64,000 nt of DNA, from assembly GCA_047601745.1 (NCBI GenBank), contig JASGIS010000001.1, positions 5,146,001 through 5,210,000 of the forward strand, written 5' to 3'. The notes beneath the pieces were generated by a model that searched no databases, was not told where the DNA came from, and saw nothing but the letters and a program-made list of their open reading frames with translations. The position numbers and the translations under genes were made by a program. The stretch is from JAKPAM01 sp047601745. GTDB lineage: Bacteria > Pseudomonadota > Gammaproteobacteria > Burkholderiales > Burkholderiaceae_E. This document shows, piece by piece, positions 44,379-53,206 of the stretch (position 1 is its first letter; each line of letters begins with the position of its first letter).

Positions 44379-45401
44379 TTGAGCACATTCCTTGAAACGC
44401 TTCTGTCGTCGCCTCGCAAGCGTGTGCTACTCGACGAGTTGCGCCAGAACTACTTCTCGCTGTACCCAGATGTCCAGAACAGCCCCGACCGCAGTGTGAT
44501 GCTGCTGAAGGCACTGAAGGAGCTGGAAGCGGACGGCACCATCTCGCTGCCTGCCGCCGGAAGTTGGGAACAAACCGGATCGCCCCCTCTTCCGCTTTGG
44601 GTCACCTTGAAGAGCTCACCTCGCTTTAAGGTTTCTGTGAACCATGACGACGTAACCTGGGCCCCGGAGCTGGGGTTTTGGCCAGAGCTGAAACCATCGC
44701 AGTTGTCAGCGCTACGGCCCATCAATGACTTCTTGCTCCGACGCCGAGGGGCTCTCTCCTCGGTTCCCATCAAGGAGCGTTCCTTAGAAATCTTCGGCGA
44801 CGAGAAGCGGCTCGACAACATGTGCGCGGGGGACTTTCTCTTTGGCGGGAGACTTCCGCTCTCGGTCATCAGTTGCTTTCGGGTACCTCAGCCGCTGCCG
44901 TATCGCAAGGTTGATACGCATGGCAAACCCATACTCGTTATCGAAAACCACAACACGTACTGGAGCTTCTCCGAATGGAACGAGATCACGCGACGGTACA
45001 CGGCGATCATCTATGGGGGCGGAGAGAACTTCAGGCTCACTGGGCGAGCGTTGCGCCAAGCGATGCATGAAACAGGAGCTTCTTCAGCAGAGTATTTCGG
45101 CGATTTGGACCCGAAGGGCGTGTCGATTCCCTTGGACTTCAACCGCTCCGTCGAGCCAGGCTATCCGACCGTGTCTGCGGCGCTTCCGTTGTACCGCTGG
45201 TTACTTGCGAACGGAGTGCGGCGTGAGAAGCTCGAGTGTGCAACCTATGCAGTAGGACTTGCGGCCGCCTGGCTCGACGCAGAGCTGGCAGCAGAACTAG
45301 AATTAGTTTGGTCTGAAGGCATGTGGCTGCCTCAAGAGGCCCTGGGCACTGAGCAGCTTCATGCCGGTTCCATTAGCTGTGAAAGCTACGACTTGATCTG
45401 A
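44379..45401 (+). CDS. jetD: Wadjet system nuclease JetD (DUF2220, Toprim-like)
   Basis: A 340-residue protein beginning with TTG at 44379 after GAGGAG. The N-terminal 130 residues include a winged-helix-like segment (DRSVMLLKALKELEADGTISLP). The C-terminal part is the DUF2220 Toprim-like nuclease: ILVIENHNTYW (about residues 185-195) supplies the Glu and EYFGDLDPKGVSIP (about 236-249) the Asp-x-Asp. JetD cleaves plasmid DNA held by the JetABC motor. The active-site residues are intact, so the system could be functional. It is the last gene, 4 bases after jetC. Confidence 0.93.
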   Translation: MSTFLETLLSSPRKRVLLDELRQNYFSLYPDVQNSPDRSVMLLKALKELEADGTISLPAAGSWEQTGSPPLPLWVTLKSSPRFKVSVNHDDVTWAPELGFWPELKPSQLSALRPINDFLLRRRGALSSVPIKERSLEIFGDEKRLDNMCAGDFLFGGRLPLSVISCFRVPQPLPYRKVDTHGKPILVIENHNTYWSFSEWNEITRRYTAIIYGGGENFRLTGRALRQAMHETGASSAEYFGDLDPKGVSIPLDFNRSVEPGYPTVSAALPLYRWLLANGVRREKLECATYAVGLAAAWLDAELAAELELVWSEGMWLPQEALGTEQLHAGSISCESYDLI

Positions 45402-45538
45402 CATATCCTAGCCTGAAGAGGCGACAAGGAGAAGTTGATCTGCTTGGGTTCTTGGGACCAGACTAAGCGCTAGTTTTCGGCGTTCACGACATCCAGCCGG
45501 ACGGCCAAGCTCAAGGCCTGGCGCGCAAATTCGGCCGG

Positions 45539-45567
45539 GGATCTATCCGTAGTTTTGTGTGCGAGGC
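45539..45567 (+). repeat. left terminal inverted repeat of the IS256 element
   Basis: Pairs with 48425-48453; about 24 of 29 bases match. The outer ends differ in a few positions. Confidence 0.75.
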
Positions 45568-46689
45568 ATACCATGAGGAATCAAGGACATGGATATGCCA
45601 AGAAAGAGACGAACGGTTGCCTCCCAGGCAGCGGCCCGCGGGCCGCTGCCTGAGTTGCCCCAAGAGTTGATCGAGCAACTGGTCCAGAGGCCGATGACCC
45701 CGGAGCAGGTGCAGGACCTGATGCTGGCCTTGAACAAGGCCGTCATCGAGCGAGCCATGGGCGCCGAGATGAACCTGCATTTGGGCTACCCGTCCGGCAC
45801 GGTCAAACCCGCCGGTCAAACCAACGAGCGCAACGGCGCCTCCCAGAAGACCGTGCTCACCGAGCGCGGGCCGGTCAGGATCGAGGTGCCGCGTGACCGC
45901 GACGCTAGCTTCGAGCCGATCCTGATCCCCAAGCACGAGCGCCGATTCGCGGTTTCGACGAGCGCATCATCGCCATGTACGCCCGCGGCATGAGCTTGCG
46001 GGAGATTCAGGCATTCATCGCCGAGCACTACGGCACGCAGGTGTCGCCTGACTTCATCAGCTCGGTCACCGACGAAGTGATGGCCGAAGCGGCCGCTTGG
46101 CAGAGCCGGCCGCTCGAGCCCATGTACCCGGTAGTGTTCTTCGATGCGCTACGGGTCAAGATCCGGGGCGATGGCGTGGTCAGCAACAAGGCCGTCTACC
46201 TGGCCTTGGGCGTGCTGCCCGACGGCAGCCGAGACGTGCTGGGGCTGTGGGTCGAGCACACCGAAGGCGCCAAGTTCTGGCTCAAGGTGTTCAACGAGCT
46301 CAGAACCCGAGGTTTAGCCGACATCCTGATCGCCGTGGTCGATGGCCTGAAGGGCCTGGCTGAGGCAGTCGGCACGGTCTACCCCAGGACCACGGTGCAG
46401 ACCTGCATCGTGCACCTCATCCGCAACAGCCTGGACTACGCCAACTACAAGGATCGCAAGCTGCTGGCGCAGGCACTGCGACCGATCTACACGGCGCCCA
46501 GTGCTCAAGCCGCCGCCGAGCTGCTCGAGATGTTTGCTGACGGACCTTGGGGCGCCAAGTATCCCTCGATCGCCCAGTCTTGGCGTCGGGCTTGGGAGCA
46601 CGTGGTGCCGTTCTACGTGTTCCCGCCTGACATCCGTCGAGTGATCTACACGACGGATGAAATTGACAACCCCTTGGAAAGCCAGATCG

Positions 46690-47949
46690 TCAACGGCCAG
46701 TCCATCCTTCGACAGATGCTGCGGTCGCCTTCGGCCATCGAGCTGACGAAGCATCCTTCGGTCGCATCTGTTCCCAACGCGAGAACAGCCGCTGGTACTG
46801 GCGTTCGGCCTGTTCGGCAGCGGTGCGCTCCGCATCGCGGATGGCTTTCAGGCTATAGGCCGCCGAGATCCCCTTGCGCGACCCGTGCTGTGTCGCCATA
46901 CCCGAAGCCAACTGCAACTGACGCAACTTGTGAGCGCTCAGGGCAGGCCTCTCCCATGCGTAGGGCTCTTTGGTCGAGAGAACGTGCCAGACGATAACCG
47001 CGAGTTTGCGTGCCGTCGCAACCGCAGCAATCTGCTGCCCCCTCCGGCTGCGGACCCGTAGATAAAACGCGCGAAGGGGTCCGGGATTCTGCGCAACTGA
47101 CCAGGCGGCTTCAACGAGCATCCCTCGAGCTTGCGAACGTCCGCGCTTGGTGATCCTGCCATGCCGGGCAGGCTGGTTTCCTGTCTGGAACACCGAGGGA
47201 TTCAGGCCAAGGTAGCTGACCAGCTTGCCGGGGCTCGAGAACCGAGAGATATCGCCGATGGCCGCCAGCAAGCTCATGGCCACCGTCCCGTTCACCCCCG
47301 ATATCGAGAGCAACAGCCTTGCATCCGTCGACTCAAGCGCCGCCTGAGCCAGCGGTTGCTCCAACTCCTTCAGATCCTGTGCCAACAGATCAAGTGCTCG
47401 CAGACGCTGCGTGATGCTGATCTTCTCGTCCATTGGCAAGGGCTGGCTGACCAGCCACGCACGACCCTTCTTCCCGAACAGATCGGTTGCCGGACATGAT
47501 TCGATCAGATTGGCCGCCAGCACCGCATGGATCTGGTTCTTGAGCCGGGTTGCCTGTCGCACGAGTTGCTGTCGCCGGGAAACCTGCCGCCGAAGTGCTT
47601 CTGTCTGATCGTCCGGCATCCACACTCGGGGAAGGAAGCCGGCCGCATAAAGTTGTGCCAGGATCCCCGCATCGATCTTGTCGGTCTTGACGCGTGCTTC
47701 GGCGATCAGTCTTACCTGCAGCGGGTTGGCCACGATCACCTGTTCTGCGTGCGGCTTCAGTGCTCGGACGATGGCTGCCGTATTGCCTGTTGCCTCGAGA
47801 ACAACATGGTCACCTCGGCCCAGCCGAGCCGAAAACTGATCCAGCTCCGGGTGTCTCAGGAGAACCTTGCCTCCCGGTTGCAAGACACCGTCCTGCAGAT
47901 ACGCGACCTCGGCTACCGATCGCGAAACATCCAATCCTATTACTCGCAT
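46690..47949 (-). CDS. IS110-family DEDD transposase
   Basis: A 419-residue transposase. The ATG at 47949 (MRVIGLDVSRSVAEVAYLQD) follows GGGAG; an upstream in-frame start is less like the family. The RuvC-like DEDD site: IGLDVSRS (Asp), VVLEATGN (Glu), and KTDKIDAGILAQL (two Asp). The C-terminal transposase_20 part contains SGVNGTVAMSLLAAIGDISRF and ARHGRITKRGRSQARGMLVEAAW with the catalytic Ser expected in this half. It appears intact and possibly active. IS110 enzymes recombine donor and target DNA guided by a structured bridge RNA. Confidence 0.93.
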   Translation of the reverse strand: MRVIGLDVSRSVAEVAYLQDGVLQPGGKVLLRHPELDQFSARLGRGDHVVLEATGNTAAIVRALKPHAEQVIVANPLQVRLIAEARVKTDKIDAGILAQLYAAGFLPRVWMPDDQTEALRRQVSRRQQLVRQATRLKNQIHAVLAANLIESCPATDLFGKKGRAWLVSQPLPMDEKISITQRLRALDLLAQDLKELEQPLAQAALESTDARLLLSISGVNGTVAMSLLAAIGDISRFSSPGKLVSYLGLNPSVFQTGNQPARHGRITKRGRSQARGMLVEAAWSVAQNPGPLRAFYLRVRSRRGQQIAAVATARKLAVIVWHVLSTKEPYAWERPALSAHKLRQLQLASGMATQHGSRKGISAAYSLKAIRDAERTAAEQAERQYQRLFSRWEQMRPKDASSARWPKATAASVEGWTGR

Positions 47950-48196
47950 GAGTGACTCCCGTGCATGTTGCATCCAGAGAGCCAGCGGGACAGCACGACA
48001 ACTACGGATTCGCGCTCACAGCGCAACCGGGCGAGTCGCAGGGGCGGCCAACTACTAACACGAGCTCGCAGCTCATCGTATAGGAACGGCCTGCCCGCCA
48101 GAGTGCTCCCAACGCCCCTGTCCCGGATGGTCACACCATACGCCGAACTGCATTGGCACGGAAACGGTGGAGCGTCGCCGATATCATGCCGGTTAC
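47950..48196 (-). ncRNA. likely bridge RNA region of the IS110 element
   Basis: The 247 bases upstream of the transposase start and inside the element are non-coding. In IS110-type elements of the IS621 group a bridge RNA of roughly 150-200 bases is made from exactly this position and carries target- and donor-binding loops. The stretch is GC-rich with several short inverted repeats. I did not fold it and cannot point to the loops. Confidence 0.55.
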
Positions 48197-48424
48197 AAAC
48201 GCGATCGAGAGTCTGAACATGCAGTTGCGCAAGATCATCAAGACGCGCGGTCACTTCCCCAACGACGACGCCGCCATCAAACTGCTATGGCTGGCGATTC
48301 GCAACGTGCTGGCCAAGACCGTTCGACCCACCTACGATTGGAAAAGTGCAATGAACCAGTTCGCCATCCTGTTCGGCGAGCGCTTCACGCTTGCCAAAGC
48401 CTAAGCATCACTGAGTGTTCAACC

Positions 48425-48453
48425 GCCTCGCACACAAAAAGACGGACAGGCCC
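48425..48453 (-). repeat. right terminal inverted repeat of the IS256 element
   Basis: Reverse complement of the left repeat with about five mismatches, starting 21 bases after the transposase stop. Confidence 0.75.
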
Positions 48454-48576
48454 GGAGCGAGGGAACGATGGAAGCCCGTCGGGGGCGAGACTCGCGCAGC
48501 GAGGCTCGATGCGAAGCACGACAGCGCGACCGGCCATGTACCCTTGGCCGGGGACGCCCAAGAGTCAAAGAACACC

Positions 48577-48978
48577 ATGACGGCGAACTACGTGGAAACC
48601 TTCATCACGGCCTCATCCGACAGCACTGCCACCACAGGCCAGATACCGCCAAAGGCAGGCTCCATCGCGCAGATTCAGCACCAGCTTCTGTCCGCGCAGC
48701 CTTACCGCTTCACCAGCGACGATCTGCTGTTCGAGGTTCAAGCCATTCGCAACGACATCGCCCCCGAGGATCGGACGCAGGCCCGCGAAGCGTTCTTCGC
48801 GAAATCCCAGGCTTGCCTGCGGGCTTCGCCATTGGTCAAGCAATTCGGTTGGGGCATCCACCACGACGCTGAATCCAAGATCGCTGCTTACGGTGTCGAA
48901 ACCGATGCCTACCGCGAACTCAGCACTCGCAAGAGCCTGAAGATCGTGGCCGGGATGCGCAATCGCCGAGACAAGTAG
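48577..48978 (+). CDS. DUF6157 family protein
   Basis: A 133-residue protein from ATG 48577 (MTANYVETFITASSDSTATT). Matching family features are QHQLLSAQPYRFTSDDLLFE, the segment AFFAKSQACLRASPLVKQFGW, GIHHDAESKIAAYGVETDAY and the basic end AGMRNRRDK. The function of the family is unknown. It is a small soluble protein often found with mobile or accessory DNA. It lies just beyond the IS256 right end and may be cargo of the integrated element. Confidence 0.8.
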   Translation: MTANYVETFITASSDSTATTGQIPPKAGSIAQIQHQLLSAQPYRFTSDDLLFEVQAIRNDIAPEDRTQAREAFFAKSQACLRASPLVKQFGWGIHHDAESKIAAYGVETDAYRELSTRKSLKIVAGMRNRRDK

Positions 48979-49067
48979 GAAAGCCGATCCGGCGCAGCCG
49001 GTTCGGCGGTCTTCAGGGGCGCCAAGCGCAGCGCGGCGGGGATAGCCCGTAGGGCTTTCACCTGGAG

Positions 49068-49085
49068 GGCAAGCGGAGCGCGCAG
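49068..49085 (+). repeat. 18-base direct repeat, copy 1
   Basis: GGCAAGCGGAGCGCGCAG, found again at 49768-49785. The two copies bracket the CxxC-protein gene. The surrounding GC-rich, gene-free bases (48979-49178 and 49572-50018) have the look of spacer DNA in integrative conjugative elements. Confidence 0.7.
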
Positions 49086-49178
49086 CGCCGCAGGCGCGGA
49101 GTAACCGCCACCGGGCGCAGCAGAGAAAAAGGTGCGCCGCCCCCGCAGGAACGACGCACCGAAGGCAGCGCGGCGCGA

Positions 49179-49571
49179 TCAGCTCGCCGCCGGCGCCGTC
49201 ATCGTCTGCAACTGGTCGATCACGCCAGGCTCTACGAATACGCAAGCCTGCTCGTACGCGATCGGCACGTTGAACACCTCGGTAAACACCGAGCGCCGCA
49301 GATGGGCCAGCCGGCCCGTGCGATATGCCTGCTCGGGCTTCATACGCCCGTCGGCCGATGAGCCGCTGCGCTGCGGATCGCATTCGACCAGCGCGACGAA
49401 ATCTTCATCGGACAGCTTCTGATGCTCGGGGCACAGGCCCCAGCCGGTTGTCGTATGGCGCTCCATGCTCGCGCGCAGGCGCTTGTCCAGCAGGATCGCG
49501 CCGGTATCGAACGCCACGCCGCAGACCAGGCAAACGTGCTGTTCGAGGGAAACGTGTGATTTGTCGTTCAT
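49179..49571 (-). CDS. hypothetical protein with zinc-binding Cys motif
   Basis: A 130-residue protein, ATG at 49571. HVCLVCGVAFDTG (about residues 12-24) has a CxxC pair, and GWGLCPEHQKLSDEDFVALVE (about 43-63) a Cys and His, so a small zinc site is likely. The rest is unassigned; PAYEQACVFVEPGVIDQL-like helices end the protein. Such genes are seen as cargo in integrative elements. It may be translated alone, as it lies between gene-free stretches. Function unknown. Confidence 0.65.
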   Translation of the reverse strand: MNDKSHVSLEQHVCLVCGVAFDTGAILLDKRLRASMERHTTTGWGLCPEHQKLSDEDFVALVECDPQRSGSSADGRMKPEQAYRTGRLAHLRRSVFTEVFNVPIAYEQACVFVEPGVIDQLQTMTAPAAS

Positions 49572-50018
49572 GACGGTTCTACGGTTGCAAGGGCGGAATT
49601 GCCCGGAACCGTCGAAGTCACGGCGCAGCGCAGCAGTCAGGGGTCAGGGACGGCCGCCAGGACGCAAGCGCCATCGGCGCGCCGCCCTTGACGGCAAGAC
49701 CGCCGTGATACGGTGAAGGGACACAGCAAGACCGCCCCCTCACACCACCCAGGCACGCAGGGTTTTCGGCAAGCGGAGCGCGCAGGCCCGAAAGGGCCGG
49801 AGGCGTCAGGGGTCAAAGCCGAATGGCCGCGATTCGGGACGAAGCGCGGGGCGCAGCCCGAGAACCCGACGGCGCGTCGCGCCAGGACGCACAACCTTGG
49901 TTTTCATGGAAATTGAGGCCGCAGGACGGCACAGAATGTGCGAATCGCTTTGTTACTATTCAAAGGGTAAGTCCGGGCGATCAGGGTCCGGACGAATCCA
50001 AACATCTGTAGAGACGAC
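49572..50018. other. GC-rich gene-free spacer before the SIR2-HerA genes
   Basis: 447 bases with no convincing gene. It includes the second 18-base repeat (49768-49785) and GTCAGGGGTCA at 49635-49645 and again at 49806-49816. The last 100 bases are less GC-rich and probably contain the SIR2-HerA promoter. Confidence 0.5.
49768..49785 (+). repeat. 18-base direct repeat, copy 2
   Basis: Exact copy of 49068-49085, 700 bases apart. Confidence 0.7.
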
Positions 50019-51275
50019 ATGACAACGCCAACACCGACCACCTGCGGTCAGCAACTATTTTTCAGTCCGGAAGCCGGCACTTGGAAGGCGCTTAGGCCGG
50101 ATGTAGTTGGCGAAGCCGATGATGCCAAGAGGCAGCAGATGCTGTCTGAGGCCGCTGCGGCGCGCGAGGAACTGAAAGCGGTGTTGCTGTCCTCGCTTCA
50201 GATGCAGCATGTGGCCGCACTCGCAGGAAGTGGGACATCTTTGGGAGCGATCAACGGCCCTTCGATGTGGACGCTGTGGGATCACTGCGTAAACTCGAAC
50301 CCAGACACCGGGAAGGATAAGCGGAAGCCGACTGAGCAGGCAAAAGCTGTGATCGCTGAGGTTGGCTACGAAACTACCGTTGAGCAGGAAAACATCGAGG
50401 CCCTTCTTTCGCGGTGTGACGCGTACCTTCAAATCAAGAAGAGCGAGCAGGTAGAGAAATTCGTATCCGCCTCAAAAGCTGTGATCCTGAAGAAGTGTTC
50501 CGCTTTTCTCGATGGCGCTGACGACTCCAAGTTGGCAAGTCATCGCACGTTCCTGCATCGACTGTCTCGCCGCCGCGTCCGCGACTCACGAATGAAATTG
50601 TTCACGACGAACTACGATCTGTGCTTCGAACGCGCTGCTGGCAAGCAGGGGCTAGTGTTGCTTGACGGCTTCTCGTTTACGCAGCCTAGGCAGTTTGACC
50701 CGCGATTCTTCCTGTACGACATCGTCCGCCGGCCCTCAACCGGCGATGAGGTTGGCAACCCCTTGGAAGGCGTGTTTCATCTGTACAAGCTACACGGTTC
50801 AGTCAACTGGGATCGATCCAGTTCGGGTGACATAGAGATCAAGACCGATCCGACACCGGAAACGGCCTGTCTTATCTATCCAGCCAAAGGCAAGTATCAG
50901 CAATCCTATGTACAGCCGCACCTGGAACTGATCTCCCAGTACCTGGCGGCGCTTCGCGAACCGAATACCTGCCTCATAGTATCGGGCTTCGGCTTCAATG
51001 ACGATCACCTATCCGAACCCATTGTTGCGGCGGTTCGCACCAACCCGCATTTGCGGCTGATCATCGTCAATGCCTCGGCAGACGACCTGACCTCCCGGCC
51101 CAAGGAGAACAATCGATACTGGGATGCGCTCTACAGTCTCGCCAAGCAGGGCGAAGACGTGTGGTTAATCAATGCCACGTTCAGCGAGTTCGCCGAGATG
51201 ATTCCTGACCTCAAGTCACTGACGCCCGCGCAGCGGCTCACGCGCGACATCAAATCGCTGGTCAAACCGACATGA
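50019..51275 (+). CDS. SIR2-domain anti-phage effector (SIR2-HerA system)
   Basis: A 418-residue protein with a SIR2-like NADase domain. AALAGSGTSLGAI (about residues 66-78) is the NAD glycine loop, LFTTNYDLCFER (about 191-202) the adjoining motif, and HLYKLHGSVNWDR (about 252-264) carries the catalytic His. SGFGFNDDHLSEPIV belongs to the C-terminal part of this family. In SIR2-HerA systems the SIR2 protein depletes NAD+ on infection, when released or activated by HerA. It overlaps the HerA gene by ATGA. All key residues are present. Confidence 0.93.
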   Translation: MTTPTPTTCGQQLFFSPEAGTWKALRPDVVGEADDAKRQQMLSEAAAAREELKAVLLSSLQMQHVAALAGSGTSLGAINGPSMWTLWDHCVNSNPDTGKDKRKPTEQAKAVIAEVGYETTVEQENIEALLSRCDAYLQIKKSEQVEKFVSASKAVILKKCSAFLDGADDSKLASHRTFLHRLSRRRVRDSRMKLFTTNYDLCFERAAGKQGLVLLDGFSFTQPRQFDPRFFLYDIVRRPSTGDEVGNPLEGVFHLYKLHGSVNWDRSSSGDIEIKTDPTPETACLIYPAKGKYQQSYVQPHLELISQYLAALREPNTCLIVSGFGFNDDHLSEPIVAAVRTNPHLRLIIVNASADDLTSRPKENNRYWDALYSLAKQGEDVWLINATFSEFAEMIPDLKSLTPAQRLTRDIKSLVKPT

Positions 51276-53017
51276 GTACCGCGCAAGATGTTGCCGACGC
51301 TTTTCCGCGTGGCTTGCTCCGACCGGAGCTGTATATCGGCCAACTGTGCTCCGTCTCTGCCCAAGTGGTGAAGTTCAACCTCAACGAGGCCGGCTCGCCC
51401 AGCGGCTCTCAATTTCTGGGCGGTCGCTACGGAAAAGGTGAGGTGGGAGAGTTCGTCCTGATCGAAGGACAGATCAACCTCCTGCTCGGACGAGTGGTCG
51501 AGATTCATTTGCCGGATGCCGACCGACGCCTGATCGATACCTCGCATGGCAGAGTGCCGAACCTGGACGGCATCGGAACGATCCAACTATTGGGTTCCAT
51601 TGCAATGGACTCGCTTCGTATCTCGGCGGGCGTTGACTCCTATCCACGTTTGGGTGATCGCATCTACGCAGCGCCGCACAGCTTCATCGCCAACTTGCCA
51701 AAGTTCATGGAAGCGACGGAAGCCGAGGCGAGTCACGTCCTTCTCAAACTGGGCTCGATTGATGTCGCGCCTGAGAGCTACGTATCGGTTAAGCCGGAGA
51801 GACTTTTCGGGCGGCACTGCGCGATTCTGGGTGCCACTGGCGGCGGCAAGAGTTGGACGACCGCTCGGATCATCGAAGAATGCCTGCGCTACAAGACCAA
51901 GATCATCCTCTTGGACGCGACGGGGGAATATCGCGGGTTTGACGGAGAACACGTCTCAAATCTTCATCTTGGCACACCGGTTAGCACTGCGAAGACTTCT
52001 GGCCCATGTTCGTTGCCGCATACGTCCTTCATAGAGTCGGACTTCATCGCGCTGTTTGAACCCGCCGGCAAGGTTCAAGGACCGAAGCTGCGCGCGGCAA
52101 TCCGCAGCCTTCGACTCGCCTCACTCGCACCTCATATCGCAACTGGCGGAATTATCAAGAAGATCGATCAGTCCAAAGTCCAGATCCTGGCCGAAGAAGC
52201 CAAGGCTGGCATTGCGGAGAAGCTCGACGATCCACAGCAAGCGTTCGATGTGTGGAAGCTCGTTTCGCAGATCGAGCAGGAATGTGTCTATCCAGACGGA
52301 TTCGGCGTAGCGCGGGGGTCAAAGGACACCACCAAATGGGGTGGCGACTCGGGCGAGGTTTCGTACTGCCTGTCCTTGATGTCACGCATTAGCGGCATTC
52401 TTGGTTCATCGTCTTTTGACTGTGTCTTCAAGTCGAAGGCTCCCGCACTGACCGAAAGCATCTCATCCTTCGTTTCCAACGAGCACCGACTGCTCCGAAT
52501 ATGCCTGAGCGGCGTTGCCTTTGAGTTCAAGGCGCGCGAGATCATCGCGAACGTGATCGGGCGGCATCTACTCAACATGGCACGCAACGGTGCATTCAAG
52601 AGCCGCCCTGTCGTAGTCATCGTCGATGAGGCGCACAACTTTCTCGGGCGACATATCGGCGCCGATGACGCGGTTGCTCGCCTGGATGCATTCGAGCTGA
52701 TTGCCAAAGAAGGCCGGAAGTACGGACTCAACATCTGTCTTTCAACCCAGCGCCCGCGCGACATCACGGAAGGTATTCTGAGCCAGATGGGAACACTCGT
52801 GGTGCATCGACTCACGAATGACCGAGACCGTGAGGTTGTCGAGCGCGCATGCGGCGAAATCGACCGATCAGCATCGTCGTTTCTACCCAATCTGAAGCCA
52901 GGTGAGGCTGCGATCATCGGCGCCGACTTCCCTATCCCGCTTACCCTTCAAGTCTTTCCGCCGACCGCAAAGCCTCTTTCCGACGGCCCCAATTACCAAG
53001 CCCATTGGAAGGTATAG
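51272..53017 (+). CDS. HerA-like ATPase of the SIR2-HerA anti-phage system
   Basis: A 581-residue FtsK/HerA-type hexameric motor. The N-terminal beta-barrel (HAS domain) spans roughly residues 1-120. ILGATGGGKSWTTARII (about 185-201) holds Walker A, VVVIVDEAHNFLGRH (about 450-464) Walker B with Asp-Glu, and LSTQRPRDITEGILSQ sensor and finger residues. LVVHRLTNDRDREVVERA fits the C-terminal Arg finger region. It assembles as a hexamer with SIR2. The overlap with the SIR2 gene keeps the pair together. Confidence 0.94.
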   Translation: MSTAQDVADAFPRGLLRPELYIGQLCSVSAQVVKFNLNEAGSPSGSQFLGGRYGKGEVGEFVLIEGQINLLLGRVVEIHLPDADRRLIDTSHGRVPNLDGIGTIQLLGSIAMDSLRISAGVDSYPRLGDRIYAAPHSFIANLPKFMEATEAEASHVLLKLGSIDVAPESYVSVKPERLFGRHCAILGATGGGKSWTTARIIEECLRYKTKIILLDATGEYRGFDGEHVSNLHLGTPVSTAKTSGPCSLPHTSFIESDFIALFEPAGKVQGPKLRAAIRSLRLASLAPHIATGGIIKKIDQSKVQILAEEAKAGIAEKLDDPQQAFDVWKLVSQIEQECVYPDGFGVARGSKDTTKWGGDSGEVSYCLSLMSRISGILGSSSFDCVFKSKAPALTESISSFVSNEHRLLRICLSGVAFEFKAREIIANVIGRHLLNMARNGAFKSRPVVVIVDEAHNFLGRHIGADDAVARLDAFELIAKEGRKYGLNICLSTQRPRDITEGILSQMGTLVVHRLTNDRDREVVERACGEIDRSASSFLPNLKPGEAAIIGADFPIPLTLQVFPPTAKPLSDGPNYQAHWKV

Positions 53018-53206
53018 CTGCGGATCAGTGATCCTCGTCGGAGACATCAGGAATCAAAGTCTGATGGCTGCGACTCGGGAAGACACGGGGTGTGCCTGTG
53101 AGTCCGATTGCAAACATCGGGATTGCTCATTCCCTACGCTCAACTTCGCCACAACAAGTTGTCCCGATAGCCACTGAACTTCACCATATATCCATGCAGC
53201 AAGTTC

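Larger units (their letters stand above)
46655..48196 (-). mobile_element. IS110-family element inserted in the IS256 transposase gene
   Basis: About 1.54 kb between the two halves of the IS256 gene. Boundaries are inferred from the IS256 reading frame: left host sequence ends ...ATCTACACGAC and right host sequence resumes ACAAACGCGATCGAG, so an AC dinucleotide may be the shared core. There are no long terminal inverted repeats, typical for IS110. Transposase on the reverse strand leaves about 35 bases at its 3' side and 247 at its 5' side. Confidence 0.8.
45589..48404 (+). pseudogene. IS256-family transposase gene, frameshifted and interrupted
   Basis: A mutator-type DDE transposase broken twice. 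The first 119 residues (MDMPRKRRTVASQAAARG to IPKHERRF) are in one frame; the next part (MYARGMSLREIQAFIAEHYG) continues in another. Adding one base in CGATTCGCGG would restore RRFRGFDERIIAMYARG, so a one-base deletion is likely. The first Asp lies in YPVVFFDALRVKI and the second in IAVVDGLKGLAEAV. Then RRVIYTT is cut by IS110, and NAIESLNMQLRKIIKTRGHF with the catalytic Glu resumes at 48197, ending in FGERFTLAKA. It cannot make an active enzyme. Confidence 0.9.
45539..48453. mobile_element. IS256-family element, split by an IS110-family insertion
   Basis: Imperfect terminal inverted repeats of about 29 bases lie at 45539-45567 and 48425-48453 (both contain TTTTGTGTGCGAGGC on their inner side; about 24 of 29 match). 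Between them is an IS256-type transposase in two parts around a 1.5-kb IS110-family element. The bases beside the repeats are ttcggccg and ggagcgag, so no target duplication is evident. The host element alone would be about 1.37 kb, normal for IS256. Confidence 0.85.

Noticed and set aside
45589..45993. programmed frameshift in the IS256 transposase
   Set aside because: IS256 enzymes are normally made from one frame; a one-base deletion restores a typical sequence, so mutation is simpler.
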